NCBI GenBank assembly: GCA_027257055.1
Contig: JAPVLO010000059.1
Coordinates: forward strand, 3,100,001-3,164,000
DNA: 64,000 bases
Direction of reading: 5' to 3'
DNA from: Cephalopachus bancanus
Taxonomy: Eukaryota > Chordata > Mammalia > Primates > Tarsiidae
The notes beneath the pieces are model-generated. The model saw only the letters and a list, made by a program, of their open reading frames with translations, searched no databases and was not told the origin of the DNA. The translations under genes were made by a program, and so were the position numbers. Of this stretch, positions 11,017 through 23,425 are shown in pieces; positions within the stretch are counted from its first letter, which is position 1, and each line of letters opens with the position of its first letter.

Positions 11017-12019
11017 TAAAATAATATTTCTTAAGAATCTGCCTCAATTTTTGAAATAAACTGTATAGAAATGTACTCAATCTCAGCTTTAATAGATATT
11101 TGTTTCACCATCAAAATAATCTTTTAGATATTGTCATCAAAATAATGCAATAAAAAAGTGAGATTATTGCTAAAAAATTTTTTCTCAAACTGCAATTTTT
11201 TTTCATATCAAAAGTAACAATTAACAATGGTTTCCTAAATTCACAGGTAAATGATTTTCTCCAGTTTATAAAATAAGTGAACTAAATAAATTATTTCCAA
11301 AGATCTATATTATTGTGTTTGTTTCTCTAACTTCACATTTTCTCAATCCAAAGACTAAAAGGATTTTTAAATTTCTCAACAATGGGTATCATTATCTTAA
11401 ATTTTTATTGGTATTTTTCTTCATAGTAGCAGATTTTTTTCCTTTCCCATTTTCAATTTGACACTCCAGACTGTTCAATTTGTTGAAAGACAGAAGGCCT
11501 AAGAAACACATTTATCTGTTTTTCCAAAACTGTGGTGCTCCTATAGTCTCTTCTTAAATTTGCACAATAAAAAGTACATCTGTAGTGTTTCTGAGAAATT
11601 TTTTTTTTAAAATCCCAATTTAGCTGTTAGGAATCTTTTTCTCTACTTTTCATTACAAAAGAACTTAGGAACTGAGAGATCAAATCAAGAAAACCCAATT
11701 ATTACTTAGTTCTCTCTACTCTTTCACTTAAACTGATCTTTAAAGGACACTTACCATTTTATATCTTGCTACAGATTCATTTGTATAAATGCCTTATTTC
11801 TTCCCCAGAAGAGTATAACCAGTAGACTTGTTCTTTCAAATGTTTGAATCTTCTTTAGGTCCTCTCAAATTAAATACTGCTTGAATTCAAAAGGCTTTTT
11901 ATGGGACTTTTATCCCTATAAGATGTCAGACACAGTATTAATAAGAAAACAATGACTTTAGTCTCTGTATGAAAATTTTGAAATTTGTCTTTTGCTCATC
12001 TATTCTTCAAAGGTATCTA

Positions 12020-12470
12020 TGGTAGACCAGATTATTGGCTCCAATTCTTCACTCTCCTGTAATAGAATTATACATGAAATTTTACAATTTTCTCCAATTA
12101 TCAGTGAAATGTACCTCTCTGCCTTGTTGGTTTCTGACATACTCACTTTGACCAGTGAAATATTAATGGAGGTCTTAAATGTGCTTGCACAGTTTGATTT
12201 GCTTCTTACATTCCTGCTGTTCATCATGAGAAGACCAGTCTGCAGATAGCTGTTGGTTCAAATGGGAATGAGAGAAATGTGGAATAAATATGGACCCAAC
12301 GTGTAGGTTTAACTTGAGCTCAGCCGGCACTAGCCATGCACAGCAAAATTCCAGCCAAATGTAGATTCATGAGCAAAACAAAATTAAATGCTTGCTATTG
12401 TAGGGCACTGATGTTTGGGGTTCTTTGTTACACAGCGTTATTGCAGCAATAGCTATCTGTTCCTGCTCTC
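12020..12470 (+). mobile_element. Degraded MLT1-like LTR
   Basis: It begins near TTGGCTCCAATTCTTCACTC and ends TTTGTTACACAGCG...CAATAGCTATCTG, the characteristic ends of this LTR group. The body is heavily mutated. Family assignment is by memory. Confidence 0.5.
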
Positions 12471-12863
12471 TGTCCATGAGTTTTCCTATCTTCGTTGAAA
12501 AGATTAAATGAGTGAGCACATTTCAAGCACACTTTACGTGTTGGTTGCTGTTATTCTACCTAGTTCTACTTATGGATATAATCTATAAGTTGAGAGACAC
12601 AAGACTTCAACTGCCTACTATTCTGTCATTGTAATGTCATCCACCCTACTTTACAATATAGTATATAGTGCTGGACACTGTTGATTTCAGAGACAAATGA
12701 AATTTATTATACGAAAATTGAGATGTAGCATAGAAGAACATCTGAGTTCACCCTCAACTGCTAAAAAGTAGATTTCTTGAAATCATAGGAAATCACATTT
12801 TGTAGGGGAGATAGAAATTTTAAAAGGTAGAACATCAATATGACTGAGTTAATAAATTTAATA

Positions 12864-13180
12864 CTTTTGTTGTTGTTGTTTTTGTTTTGTTTTGTTTTTG
12901 AGTTGGAGTCTCACTCTGTCGCCCAGACTGGAGTGCAGTGGCCGCTCCCAATCACCGCAGCCTCAACCTGCTGGGCTCTGGCAATCCTTCCGCCTCAACC
13001 TTCCAAGTAGCTGGAACTACAGGTGCGCACTACTACACCCGGCTAATTTTTTTTTTTATTTACTGTAGAGATGAGGTCTCGCCAAGTTGCCCAGGTGGGT
13101 CTCCAACCTGCGGGCTCAGACAATCCACTCACCTCGGCCTCCCAAAGTGCAGGATTACAGGTTGAACCACTAAGCCCGGC
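12864..13180 (-). mobile_element. Alu SINE, young lineage-specific type
   Basis: A reverse-orientation dimeric Alu with a TTTTG/TTG-rich tail and GAGTTGGAGTCTCACTCTG to AAGCCCGGC. The direct repeat AAATTTAATA (12854-12863 and 13181-13190) is its TSD. Confidence 0.95.
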
Positions 13181-13439
13181 AAATTTAATAATTATTAACT
13201 CAGCTTCAAAAATCTATCTACAAAAACAAAAACATTTATTTCAATCCCAGCTGTGCACAAATGTTTATCTGTGTAGTTATCTAAGCATTATTTTAGAAGC
13301 AAAAACATTAATGTACAGTAAGGGATTCATCAAGTAAATTTTGTTAGAGATAAACAATAGAATCATATGATTGTAGAAAAATATTAAATAATGTAGGAAG
13401 ATATCCATTATATGTTGCTAAATAGAAAAAAAAGGGTTA

Positions 13440-13800
13440 CAAAATGTCATTTGCTACTTTTTTTACTTAAGAATGTAAAAAGACACTCAACCTCATATAT
13501 TTAAGGGAAATGCAAATCAAAACTACATCAAGAACCATTTTCATTTTTTAGATTATCAAAAACTCCAAATTTGACAACAATGTATGGTGAGGAGCTGAGG
13601 AAGAAGACATGCTCATCCATAGCTCGTGAGAGCTATAAATTAGTACAACTTGTATGGAGGATAATACAGCAGTATCTAGCAACATTGTATATGTACATTT
13701 TTTGACTGAGCAATTCTAGATTCTAAGTCTACAAATTTCAAAATCTATAAACTTATCCTAAAATACACTTTGATTATGTGCAAAATAACATATATACAAG
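13440..13800 (+). mobile_element. Old L1 (L1M-like) 3' region, first part
   Basis: Plus-strand text resembles the decayed C-terminal part of L1 ORF2 (GGGAAATGCAAATCAAAACTA, then GAGGAGCTGAGGAAG and the region around AATTAGTACAACTT). It is interrupted by an LTR at 13802 and resumes at 14232. Confidence 0.6.
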
Positions 13801-13801
13801 G

Positions 13802-14226
13802 TGTTTTAGGTGGCATTGTGTCACCTCAAAATTTATATGTTGAAATTTTGAGACTAGTACCTCAGAATGGGACCTTATTGGGAGACAGGGTCTTTACAAA
13901 GGTAATCAAGTCAAAATAATGTCATTCGGGTGGACCCTAATCCAGCATGACTGGTGTCCTTGTAAAAAGGGGAAATTTGGACAGAGAGAAACAGCCATAT
14001 AGAGAAGACATGTGAAAAAATGTAGGGAAAAGATGGTCATTACAAGCCAAGGAGAAAGATCTAAAACTAGATCCTTTCTTCACAGTCCTCAGAAGGAACC
14101 AACCCTACTGACACCTAGATTTTGGACCTCTACAATTTTAGCCTCAGAACTATGAGAAAATAAATTTCTGTTGTTAAAGTCACCTAGACTATGGAACTCT
14201 GTTATCACAGCCAAAGCAAACTAATG
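13802..14226 (+). mobile_element. MLT1-type solo LTR
   Basis: A near-complete MaLR LTR with ATTGTGTCACC...TTCATATGTTGAA-like start, TGGTGTCCTTGTAAAAAGG, CCATGTGAA-like block, TCAGAACTATGAGAAAATAA and the AGCAAACTAATG end. TACAA flanks both sides, a 5-bp TSD as expected for LTR integration. It splits an older L1. Confidence 0.75.
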
Positions 14227-14231
14227 TACAA

Positions 14232-14610
14232 AGTTTCTCATTGCAGATTGGAAACAACCTAAATAGCCACTAATAGGGAACTGGTTAAATAATTTAAATA
14301 TTTATGTATATTTATATTGAATACTATACATCATTTTTTTTAAAAGATGCCTTATTTATTAATATAGAAAAGTCTTCAAGATGGATGGGTAAATGAAAAC
14401 AAGGCACAGAAGAGTTTGAATATTAAGCTGCCATTTGGGTGGGGGGGAGAAAAATATAAGCATACAATTATCTGAATCTACTTAAAACATCTCTGCAAGA
14501 TTAGAGAACACTGGGGTCTCTATGGAAAGGAGCTAAACAGCTAACTTTCTGAAGGAGGAAGACTTTTCACCTTGTAACCTTTTGAATTTTGAATTATGAA
14601 ACTGCATTAC
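14232..14610 (+). mobile_element. Old L1 (L1M-like) 3' region, second part
   Basis: Continues the L1 after the LTR: GGAAACAACCTAAATAGCC and GGGAACTGGTTAAATAA, a typical end-of-ORF2 text, then decayed 3' UTR. Confidence 0.6.
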
Positions 14611-15935
14611 TTATTAAAAAATAATTTGTGCATATAAGAGTATTTATATACACATATAAGAGAAATCAATTGAAAGAATATAAACATATAAAGGTAGGGC
14701 AGTAAGATAAGAGTTTTTTTTATCTCCTTTTTGCTTAAAGTATTACCTCTGCAATTAGAAAAATCACTGTTTTTAAAAATATTATGCCATTTTAAAAGTA
14801 GGAAAAAAATGACCACAAAAAGAAGGTTGTTTTGTTTTACTTTGCATTTTAATCAGCATGGTGGAAAATACATTAATAGAAGGACCTTTGAGAGAACCTT
14901 CCAGCTGAGAGCCAGAAAACAAAAGCAATATTAAATAATATTCATGGTTACCTTAACTGCCTCATACTAAGTCAAGGAGAATTATTTTCTTTCAGCAGAT
15001 ACAAATGCAACAACCTATTTTAATTAACTAGCTTGAAATATAAAACCCATCATTCATTGGGATGCCATTGTGCCCCACATCTTTAAAATAAAAAAATAAA
15101 GCCTACATGTAGCTACTCTGAGATTCTGTCTTCATAGAGCTAGTAATAGTCCACCACCATAATTGTGAAGAATCAAGTGCCTTACTTTCATATGTAGACT
15201 ATTAATAAATAGTATTATATCTGAAAGACTGTCTCTTAGAGGAGAGAAATGAAATTGAAAATAGGTATTTGAGCCCTTATCAGTTTATTAATGACCTAGC
15301 AAACTCCTCTGTATAATGGATAACACCATAGGATCAACTGAGCTCTACCCAGCAGTGATTCTACTGCCCATGGAGCAAAAGACCTCCCATAGGCATGCTC
15401 TATAATAAGCCCACAAAAAAGAAAACCCCGAATAATGTGAATTTTAATGTTGTCTTTGAAAAGATTTCATTTTTCCATAGGATAATCTAGGTCAGCAATG
15501 GTCCTTTACAGACTTGCTAGTATTAAAGGTTTATAGAAAAAAGTTGCTTATAAAAAATGCTTCACAATTTGTATTCTTTTGATTTTACAAAGCAGAAAAC
15601 ATATCACTTATAGCTTCATATTTATCTATAATATGCGGCTATTTAAGAATGAGGTAGTTCAAATGGGTTTTTCATTTGCTGGGTTAAAAATAAAATCTTG
15701 TCAAACTCAATAGAAAATTTACAGAGCACTGGGTAAGATTGGTTTTGCATTACAGGTGGATTTAACATTCCAATTTTTTGAATCAGATCCAAACACCTCT
15801 CAGTTTTTATTCTTCTCCCCATACAGTAGTTGGGATAAAATTCTTGACTCTGCTTCAAAAAGGAAAAAATACATTGGTATTTTATGCTAGACCTCAAAGA
15901 GGAACATTGGGGTGAAATCATGTCTGCATAATGTC
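14611..15935. other. Unassigned non-coding sequence
   Basis: About 1.3 kb of AT-rich sequence. Short open frames on both strands show no motif. No repeat family is recognised. Confidence 0.4.
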
Positions 15936-16059
15936 CGTTATTATGAAGAATGTTGAAGTATCTGGACAGTGAATACTCCTAGAAATTATCTTGGGCACCA
16001 AGAGGAATGTTTTTCTAAGTACCCACTGCAGACCCCTGTGATGATTTTTAAGGTATGAG

Positions 16060-16610
16060 TACAACTTCTTTAACTCATTCCTCCCATGAGAGGTGGGATC
16101 TATGTCCCCTCCCCTTGAATCTGGACCCACCTTAGTGACTTGCTTGTAACTAAGAGAACACAGTGGAAGCAATGCTGCATAATTCTGAAGCTAGGTCAGA
16201 AGAGGCCATGCAGCTTCTGCTTTGTTTTCTTGGCATGCTTATACTGAAGAGAGACAAGTGCCATGTAAGAAATCTGATTACCCTGAGACTACCATGCTGG
16301 AGATGCCACGTATAAGCACTCAGGTAGACAGCCTCGCTGAGCTTTCAGCCAACAGTCACATCAACTGCCATCATGTGAGCGAATGCATCTTCACATTCTT
16401 ACGGGAGGCTGTCCTGCCCATCAAGCCTCCAGATGACTGCAGCCCTAGATGGTATCTGATTGTCACCACATGAGAGATCCCACACGAGAGTGCCCAGCTG
16501 AAGGTTTCCCTAATTCCTGACCCACTAAATAGTGAGCAAACTAAAACAGTTATTTTAAGCTTCTTCATTTGGGGGCAATTTGTTATACAGCAATAATAAT
16601 CAAAGCATCC
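16060..16610 (+). mobile_element. MLT1-like LTR
   Basis: GGTGGGATCTATGTCCCCTC, CTTGAATCTGGACCCACC, GCCATGCAGCTTCTGC, CCAGATGACTGCAGCCC, CACATGAGAGATCCCA and an end TTTGTTATACAGCAATAAT follow the order of this LTR group. Minus-strand frames over it are noise. Confidence 0.6.
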
Positions 16611-17080
16611 TTTTACACAAATCATGAAAAAATAGATAATGCTTTAACCTTTTACAGTCTTTAAAATCTAGGATCGGCAATCAATCTTTATTCCTTAAAA
16701 AGTATTTGGTATCTTTCCAACCTGCTCTGATACATCCAGATTCTCAATATTCCATTGATATTCACATCTAGAGTTTAGACTGAGCTAAAAAAGATTGAAC
16801 AAAGATGCCAATAATTTCAAGAATACTTGTTAATATCATTTACCACGCAATACAATGGATCATTCACAAAAGTTGAACAAATGCTATTTTAGCAAGAAAT
16901 CAGCACAATGGAAGCCATTGTTCTGGACATGCTCAAGGGTCTGAGAATATTGACTACATGCAAATACCTCACTTGAGCACATACATTATGTTCATGTCTC
17001 TTTTATCCCTAAACATTTTTCATTTTCTGTCTATATTATTCAAGTTCACGATAGAGTTTTGTTTTGTTTTGTAATGGCAC
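16611..17080. other. Unassigned non-coding sequence
   Basis: Nothing recognised between the LTR and the chimeric Alu insertion. Confidence 0.35.
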
Positions 17081-17096
17081 CAAAAGAGCTATTTCT

Positions 17097-17436
17097 TTCT
17101 TTTTTTTTTTTTTTTTTGAGTTGGAGTCTCACTCTGTCGCCCAGACTGGAGTGCAGTGGCCGCTCCCGGCCACCGCAGCCTCGCCTGCTGGGCTCTGGCA
17201 ATCCTTCCGCCTCAGCCTTCCAAGTAGCCGGAATTACAGGCATGCGCTACCACGCCCGGCTGATTTTTTGATTTATTGTAGAGATGAGGTCTAGCTGCCC
17301 AGGCATGTCTAAAACCCGCAGGCTCAGGCAATCCACTCACCTCAGCCTCCCAAAGGCGCGGGATTACAGTCTTTTTATTATTATTATTATTTAATTTTAT
17401 TTTAAAGATGTGGGGTACAATTCAAGATTAGGTATA
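17097..17436 (-). mobile_element. Chimeric retro-insertion: L1 3' end fused to Alu
   Basis: In the direction of insertion (minus strand) it starts with about 45 nt matching the extreme 3' end of the local L1 (the GTACCCCACA region), then an A/T-rich tract with AAT repeats (17370-17400). An Alu lacking its first 20 or so bases (17097-17369) follows, then the poly(A) tail (T tract 17098-17118). One pair of perfect 16-bp repeats, CAAAAGAGCTATTTCT (17081-17096 and 17437-17452), encloses the whole unit, so it entered in one event. Possible origins are template switching from L1 RNA to Alu RNA, or L1 read-through into a downstream Alu with 5' truncation. Confidence 0.8.
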
Positions 17437-17452
17437 CAAAAGAGCTATTTCT

Positions 17453-18934
17453 GAGGCTAATAACATGACACATCTAGAGCTGGCAAAGTCTATTATGAAA
17501 CTTAGTGAATGAATGGTCCACAGTTTATCCACATAGCTGATTGTTGCAGAACATATACAATCCCAAGCCTAAATTTATTCTGCATAAAAGTGGGATGATT
17601 AGACAGATTCAATGAGCTTTGGTTCTCACTTGATTTGCCAATGAAGCTAAGAACTTCCTGAGATGGGTGAGCATTTCCAAATGATAAATGACAAAGCACC
17701 TTGACCACATCCATTTAGATAACCTCTACACAGCGTTAGGATGAACTCAAGCAAAACAGACTGACTGAATTTTACAGTTCTGGGTCCAGTTCACTCATGA
17801 CACTTGTCTCATCATAATGATAAATTCTCAAGCAGATAAGCAGGGGAGCCATACCTGTACCTCGGCTAAGGAGTGATTTTAAGAATCTTTCCTGAGTTGT
17901 AATATTCTATATGAATAATGCACTGCTTCAAAGACGCTCTGTTGCAAAGAAAATTCACATTTCTTCCTTACAGACATTTTAATGATTTTCAATCACCTAA
18001 CCTCTTCCTAGATCACTTTCTCTATATATCAGATGAAATTCAAGTCATCGGTTATAAGAGTTATTCAAAATTATTTAAAATAAGAGACTAATCAAAGTAT
18101 AAATTAGTTTTTGTACTTGGAGACATTTCAGATAAAAAGCCCTATATGATATCAATTACATGCTCCATACCCTTTAAATCGTTGATATAAGATAAGCATC
18201 TGTTATGTTTTCCTAACTAGCATCTACTTCTCCTTGTTCTGAAAATTGAACCCTTATTTCCCCTGGAGAAACTTACTACTATTTTTCCCCCTCACCCAGC
18301 ATTTTGTGTGGGGTCATCTCTTTCCTACCTCTTTAGTTCCAGGTGTGAGCACATGACCCAATCTGGCCAATCAGAACATTCTAGGACAAGAGTAGGTAAT
18401 CTAGTGTGGTAGGTAATGAATATGTAGTTTATTCAAAGGGCTAAACATAGGTGAGCACAAGATGAATTCCATGGAGTGTAAAATTCAGGAGATGAAGTGG
18501 GAAGACAGGAGGGAGAGGGATTTTGGACGCCTGCTGAGAAGTTTGGAATTTTTCCAGGGAGACTTCTGAGGTCTTTAGGCAGAGAAGATATAAGATCATT
18601 TTTCTGTTTTTATAAAGTAAGTCGGTCTATGTAGTGGAGACTAAGTTTTAGCGGCCCAAGATGGAATCAGGGATATCAGTTGAGAAGATGGTTGTAGAAA
18701 TCTCAGTATGTGACAATTATATCCTGAACCAAAGTTGTGGTAATGGAGATGGAGAGAAGAAAAGTCATGAAGGCAAATGTTGACTGCTGATTGACTGGAG
18801 AGAGGAATAAGAAAGAGGAAGAGGGAGACACGGGCTGTCTATTTGCAAATACTGTGTTCTGTTGCAAACGTCTTGGGATAGGACCCACTTCTTGTTCATT
18901 TCAGTATCTCTTACTTAAGGAGTCCTTGTTTGGA
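17453..18934. other. Unassigned, with traces of old repeats
   Basis: No gene. Around 18310-18390 (ACATGACCCAATCTGGCCAA) and 18430-18780 the text resembles ancient mammalian interspersed repeats I cannot name. A similar style recurs near 20470-20530 and 23430-23900. Confidence 0.35.
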
Positions 18935-19180
18935 TCCAGTACAGTATAATGGTTAAGAGCCCAGATTTGGAATCCTGGCTTTGTCACTTACTAGCTATGT
19001 GACTTAGGAAATTTACCAGGTCTCTTTGTGTTTTGGTTCCCTAATCTGCAAGATAAAGGAAATAATTATACCTACTTCATAGTGTTGTTGTGAATATTAA
19101 ATGAGCTATTCCATGTATAATACCCAAAACAGTTCTTAAACATAGCAAGTACTGTATAAGTGTTCATTACTATTATTAAT
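18935..19180 (+). mobile_element. MIR SINE
   Basis: Good MIR order: CAGTATAATGGTTAAGAGC, CACTTACTAGCTATGTGAC, CATAGTGTTGTTGTGAATAT, TAAATGAGCTATTCCATGTA and a tail with AGTACTGTATAAGTGTTCA. Confidence 0.85.
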
Positions 19181-19439
19181 ATAGTATATTATCAATAAAT
19201 ATAATAATCAACTGACACTTTCTCCTGAACATATATATTCCAGAGGAAATCAAAAGGATCTTTTGACATAATTTATCTTGGTTATCTGCTTCACGGTACT
19301 GAAATGGAGAAAAGTTACAAGCTACTTTCTGTTAAAAAATATTACAACAATATTTTAAGAAGAACAACAAAAAACCCAAAACCCTGACAGAATAAAAAAT
19401 AACTGTTAACAGGCCAGAATCAAATTAGGAAACGCAGGA

Positions 19440-19900
19440 TGCCAGAAGGCAAAAACCGAAGCACATGCTATTTAATATCCTTATTAATGATCTGAAGCAC
19501 AAAATAAATTGTACATTATTCTTATTTGCAGAAAGTCATAAACAGTGAAAAAATAGATCAACAGTAAGGAATAATCCAGAGACCTTGGAGAGGCACACCA
19601 GTTTAAGTGTGATGAGTTCAATTTACAAGAACATAAAACAATACACTTTGGGGAAAATACTATGAGGCACAGACATAAACTGAGAATTCTTCTAAAGAGC
19701 AAAAAGGCTTAAGAGGATTTGGGGGTGATAGTCTACAGCAAATTCACAAGAGCTTACAATATGCTGCTAATAGGAAAAAAAAAAGCAGGAGGTAAATATT
19801 GTAGAAGAGGAGCAATATGAAATTACTAGTATTGAGAGAGCCAAATAGTACATGCAATAATCTAAGTTATTCCAAGTCATCCCATACATTTCCAATTTCT
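19440..19900 (+). mobile_element. CR1/L3-type LINE relic (reverse transcriptase region)
   Basis: Joining frames by eye on the plus strand gives fragments in the order of the CR1/L3 reverse transcriptase: an LxNDL-like block, a degraded FADD box, a CDEFNLQEHKTIHFGEN block (compare the family's KCKVLHFG), then a DLGVIV and an AAKKANRIL-like block. Many stops and frameshifts make it very old. Confidence 0.5.
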
Positions 19901-20159
19901 GCTTTAGGAAAATACCTAGCAATATATCCATCTTCATCTCTATACTTTTGAAACAGTAAGGAAACATAAGAAATAGGCCTGAGAAAATAGAAATAAACAG
20001 GGTTTTTTTCACAGTGAAAATAAGGCTCCCAAATAAAAATTGTCTGTTTAGGAATGTGAATGAACAGTAATACATCATTGTTGGAAGCTAGTTAGCTTCT
20101 AAAAAGACAATGTTATTGCAGACATCGAGTTTTGCCATAGTTATATGTAAAGGAACATC

Positions 20160-20340
20160 AAGGAAAAATACATTGCATTTATTCATTTATTCATTCAGCA
20201 AAAAGAAATAATAATATAAATTATAATAAAGTCAGGTGGCATGCAGTGCCTAGAGAGATAAGAATGAACGAGATAGAATTCTCCTACAGGAAACAAGCCC
20301 TTTAGCTGGTCATTGTAACCCGGTATGATAAGTGGCAGAA
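20160..20340. mobile_element. Possible L2/MIR-like 3' fragment
   Basis: ATTCATTTATTCATTCAGCA followed by a GGCATGCAGTGCCTAGAGA block resembles the ATTCATTCA...GCCAGGCACTG text of L2-type repeats. Weak. Confidence 0.3.
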
Positions 20341-21200
20341 AGAGCAGTGTAGAACTAAGCAGTTCATGAGGCTGAAGCATCGGGTCCAGGCTGAGAAAGG
20401 TGAAAAATGACACCAAAAAATCACCAGGTCCATACAGAATCACTGATGAGTATTAAGTCAAGAAGAATAAGAGTCCATGTGGGGTTTTACAAGGATCACT
20501 CTGGCAGCCAGTGTGGAGGTTGAACTTGAGAGAAAAAATCTGGAAAGAAATGGCTCCTAAGTGCCCAAGGTGTGGGGTGCTGTGACAGCCGGTGTTTTTG
20601 CCTGGGTTGCATCCATAAGCCACCATCTTTCTCTAGAAAAAGCACCTGGATTTCCCTTGAGGAGGAAACTCCTCCTGGCTGCAGCCTTGGTAGAAAGATA
20701 TCGGCAGGGACCCAAACTAGACTAATTATAATATCCTTTCTCTCCCTGGAATTCAAACCATGAGCCAAAGCATATACGAATTATAAAGAATGAAGCCACT
20801 TTATCACTGTGGCTGTGTCCTTAGGAGACCACACTATTTTCTGTCACTGACATCTTCTAAAATCCCTTCTTGCCCTTCTATGCCTCTTCTTTCCTCTCCT
20901 AAGGCCTCAGCTTCTTTCTTGGATTCTGAAACTCCTCCTCCCATCTCCGCTGGAGTTTTTTTGCTTAAGTTAGCCAAATTCCCATTCTGTTACTTGCCAC
21001 TACAGAAGTCAAACTACTAAAAGTCTGAGAAATAGTTAGGAGTTAAAATAATCACAGTATAGTTTCTATATATCAAACTATTTTTTAAGAAGTATGACTA
21101 GAAATATAATCATATTCATATTTTTAAAAATATGTAGCAAATTGCAAGTATTAAAAAGTCCTGAAACTGGCTAAAATAATTAGCAAGCATTTGTAACTAT

Positions 21201-21587
21201 AACTGACCCTTGAACAACACAGGCCCCGAACAGTCAAGCATCCGTTTATAACTTTTGATTCCTCCAAAACTTAACTACTAATATCCATCTGTTGATCAGA
21301 AGCCTTACTAATAACATATATGGTCAACACATATTTTGCATATTATATTCTATATTCTTACAATAAAATAAGCTAGAGAAAAGAAAATGTTATTTTAAAA
21401 AAGCATAAGGAAGAGAAAGTATATATTCTATTCATTAAGTGGAAGTGAATCATCATGAAGGTCTTCATCCTCATCATCTTCACATTGAGTAGGCTGAGAA
21501 GAAGGAAGGAGAGGAGAGGTTATTTGTCTCATGGGTGGAAGAGGCAGACCTGTGCAATTCAAACCTGTGTTGTTCAAGGTCAACTGT
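21201..21587 (-). mobile_element. Tigger-type (pogo) DNA transposon, deletion derivative
   Basis: Terminal inverted repeats are clear: ACTGACCCTTGAACAACAC at the left and its near-complement GTGTTGTTCAAGGTCAACT at the right, with TA at both borders. Inside, the minus-strand frame near 21480-21428 ends in an acidic run DDEDEDLHDD then PLNE-like and a stop, which I recognise as the C-terminal tail of Tigger transposase. About 390 bp remain of an autonomous element of about 2.4 kb. Confidence 0.75.
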
Positions 21588-22224
21588 ACTTCGAATAAAC
21601 CCATTTCAAAAAAATTATTTGGGAAATTTCCGTTTTTAAGGCACAGAGTATTTGTAAGACTCTTTTTGAAAGTTGAAAGTTTAACTTTCAAAAACACTGG
21701 GCTTCCCCAATTCACATTAGAAGATGTTTAAATCGACACTCCAAATCCCGTAAAAATGTATTGAAGAGAAATGCAAAATCAAGTCATGACATCAAGAGAA
21801 CTATTGAACTGTAGGTTCCCCCAAGCATTTTCCCTTAGGGAAAATGGGTAGAGTATTTAAAATAATTTTTTCCATTAGGTATAGCAATGAATCAATTTGA
21901 AATTATTTAGTGACCGACATTGTAACACAGAGGAATCATGTTCTGGAAGTCTCACTTAAATTACTGACATCAGATATTTGAAAATGAATGACTATGAAAT
22001 CTGCCCACAGGTAAGACACCGTGTATGCAATTATTCTTTCAATTTCAACTAGGGAGACATGCTTTTAAAAGCTTAAAATGAAAGGGCTTTTTTTCAAATT
22101 ACATTGCTCATTGTATGTTTAATTGCACAATCATGGACACAAGGCCCTTCTCTTTCTCTAACTGGAGATTGTAAATTGAGGTCCACCCTCACGCAGGAGT
22201 TAAGTACCAGCTAGATACAGAATG

Positions 22225-22760
22225 TCAGGTCACACTCCTCAAAAAACTTTAAGGATTCTCTACTTCTCTCAGGACAAGCCTACACTATTTGTATGTAGCT
22301 TTCAAAGACATTGATCATCAATGCACAATGTCTTTTTCAAATTTCAAGCTAAGGTGATGACCAAAACCTGCTCAAGCCTACTCTCCTCTCTTGCCCTTAG
22401 ATTCCTTCCTAGTGTACACTTCCTTCATTGCCATCATTTTTGTCTGTCTGTCCAAATCTAGCTAGTGCTTAAAGATCACCTGAGTTTATCTCCTTTAGAA
22501 GATCACTGCAGCCACCCAGATCACTCTTGTTTATTCCTCTTCAGAGCTCCTCCTAACTTTCATCCATATCGGTCACTAGCATTGATCAAACATCATCATT
22601 ACTTTTCTTGTTATATGTTCACCTACCATTTCTATGTCTAAGGGATTCATTCATTCATCAAATATTCCCTGAATTTCTACTATGTGCAGGTGTGGTTCTC
22701 CATACAGAGACTCCAACTGTAAGCAAATCAGACATGGATATAGTCTAATTGGGGGACTGG
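22225..22760 (+). mobile_element. L2 LINE fragments
   Basis: CACTCCTCAAAAAACTTTAA, AGGACAAGCCTACACTATTT and AGAAGATCACTGCAG-type text follow the L2 3' region. ATTCATTCATCAAATATTCC then CTACTATGTGCAGG near 22645 is the typical L2-type end. Boundaries are loose. Confidence 0.5.
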
Positions 22761-22899
22761 TCTTTATGTTATTCAAACAATCACTCAATTGAGAATGAAA
22801 TGATTATGTCCATTAAGATAGCTTCTGCTTTAAGTATTAGAAAATCTTTACCTCAAACTGGCAAAGAATAGTATGGATATTTGCCCCCTTTCATGGAAA

Positions 22900-23425
22900 A
22901 TTTGGTAGTAAGGTGGCTCCACCTGCTTGCAGGTGTCTCAGAGCTGCCCTCCTCTTCGGAGGCTCCATCTTCAGGCTGGCATCAAGATAACTGCAGCTGT
23001 CTCAGCATCCTGGTCAGCAGAGGCAGAAAATAAGCTGTTTCCTCTTGGATCCTCTTCTTATCAGCGAGAAATACTATCTCCAAAGTTACCTAGCACAGAT
23101 CCCCTTTTGTTTCATTGGCCCAAACTGGGTTATGTGCCCATCTCTTCACCAATCATTGGCAAAGGAATTTACTGTGAGACAGAATTAGGTCATCCTCCAC
23201 TGAGTCATGTAAGAAGGGGCGGATACCTGAACAAAATTTAGATTTGGTTATTAAGGGAAAAGGTGGGGATAAATGATGAGTAGACAGCTAGCTGTGCCTG
23301 GTGCAAGTACCTACCAACTACTAACTGGGGCAGTAGAAAGAAGATACATGATTTCATAAGAGTAAGCACAAAGGAACTCACATAACAAAGGACATAGACT
23401 GAAGTACAATGGAGAGAAGTGGTCA
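22900..23425. other. Unassigned sequence
   Basis: Slightly GC-richer than its surroundings, with a 104-codon plus-strand frame (22927-23241) that shows no known motif. It looks like an unnamed old repeat. Confidence 0.3.
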
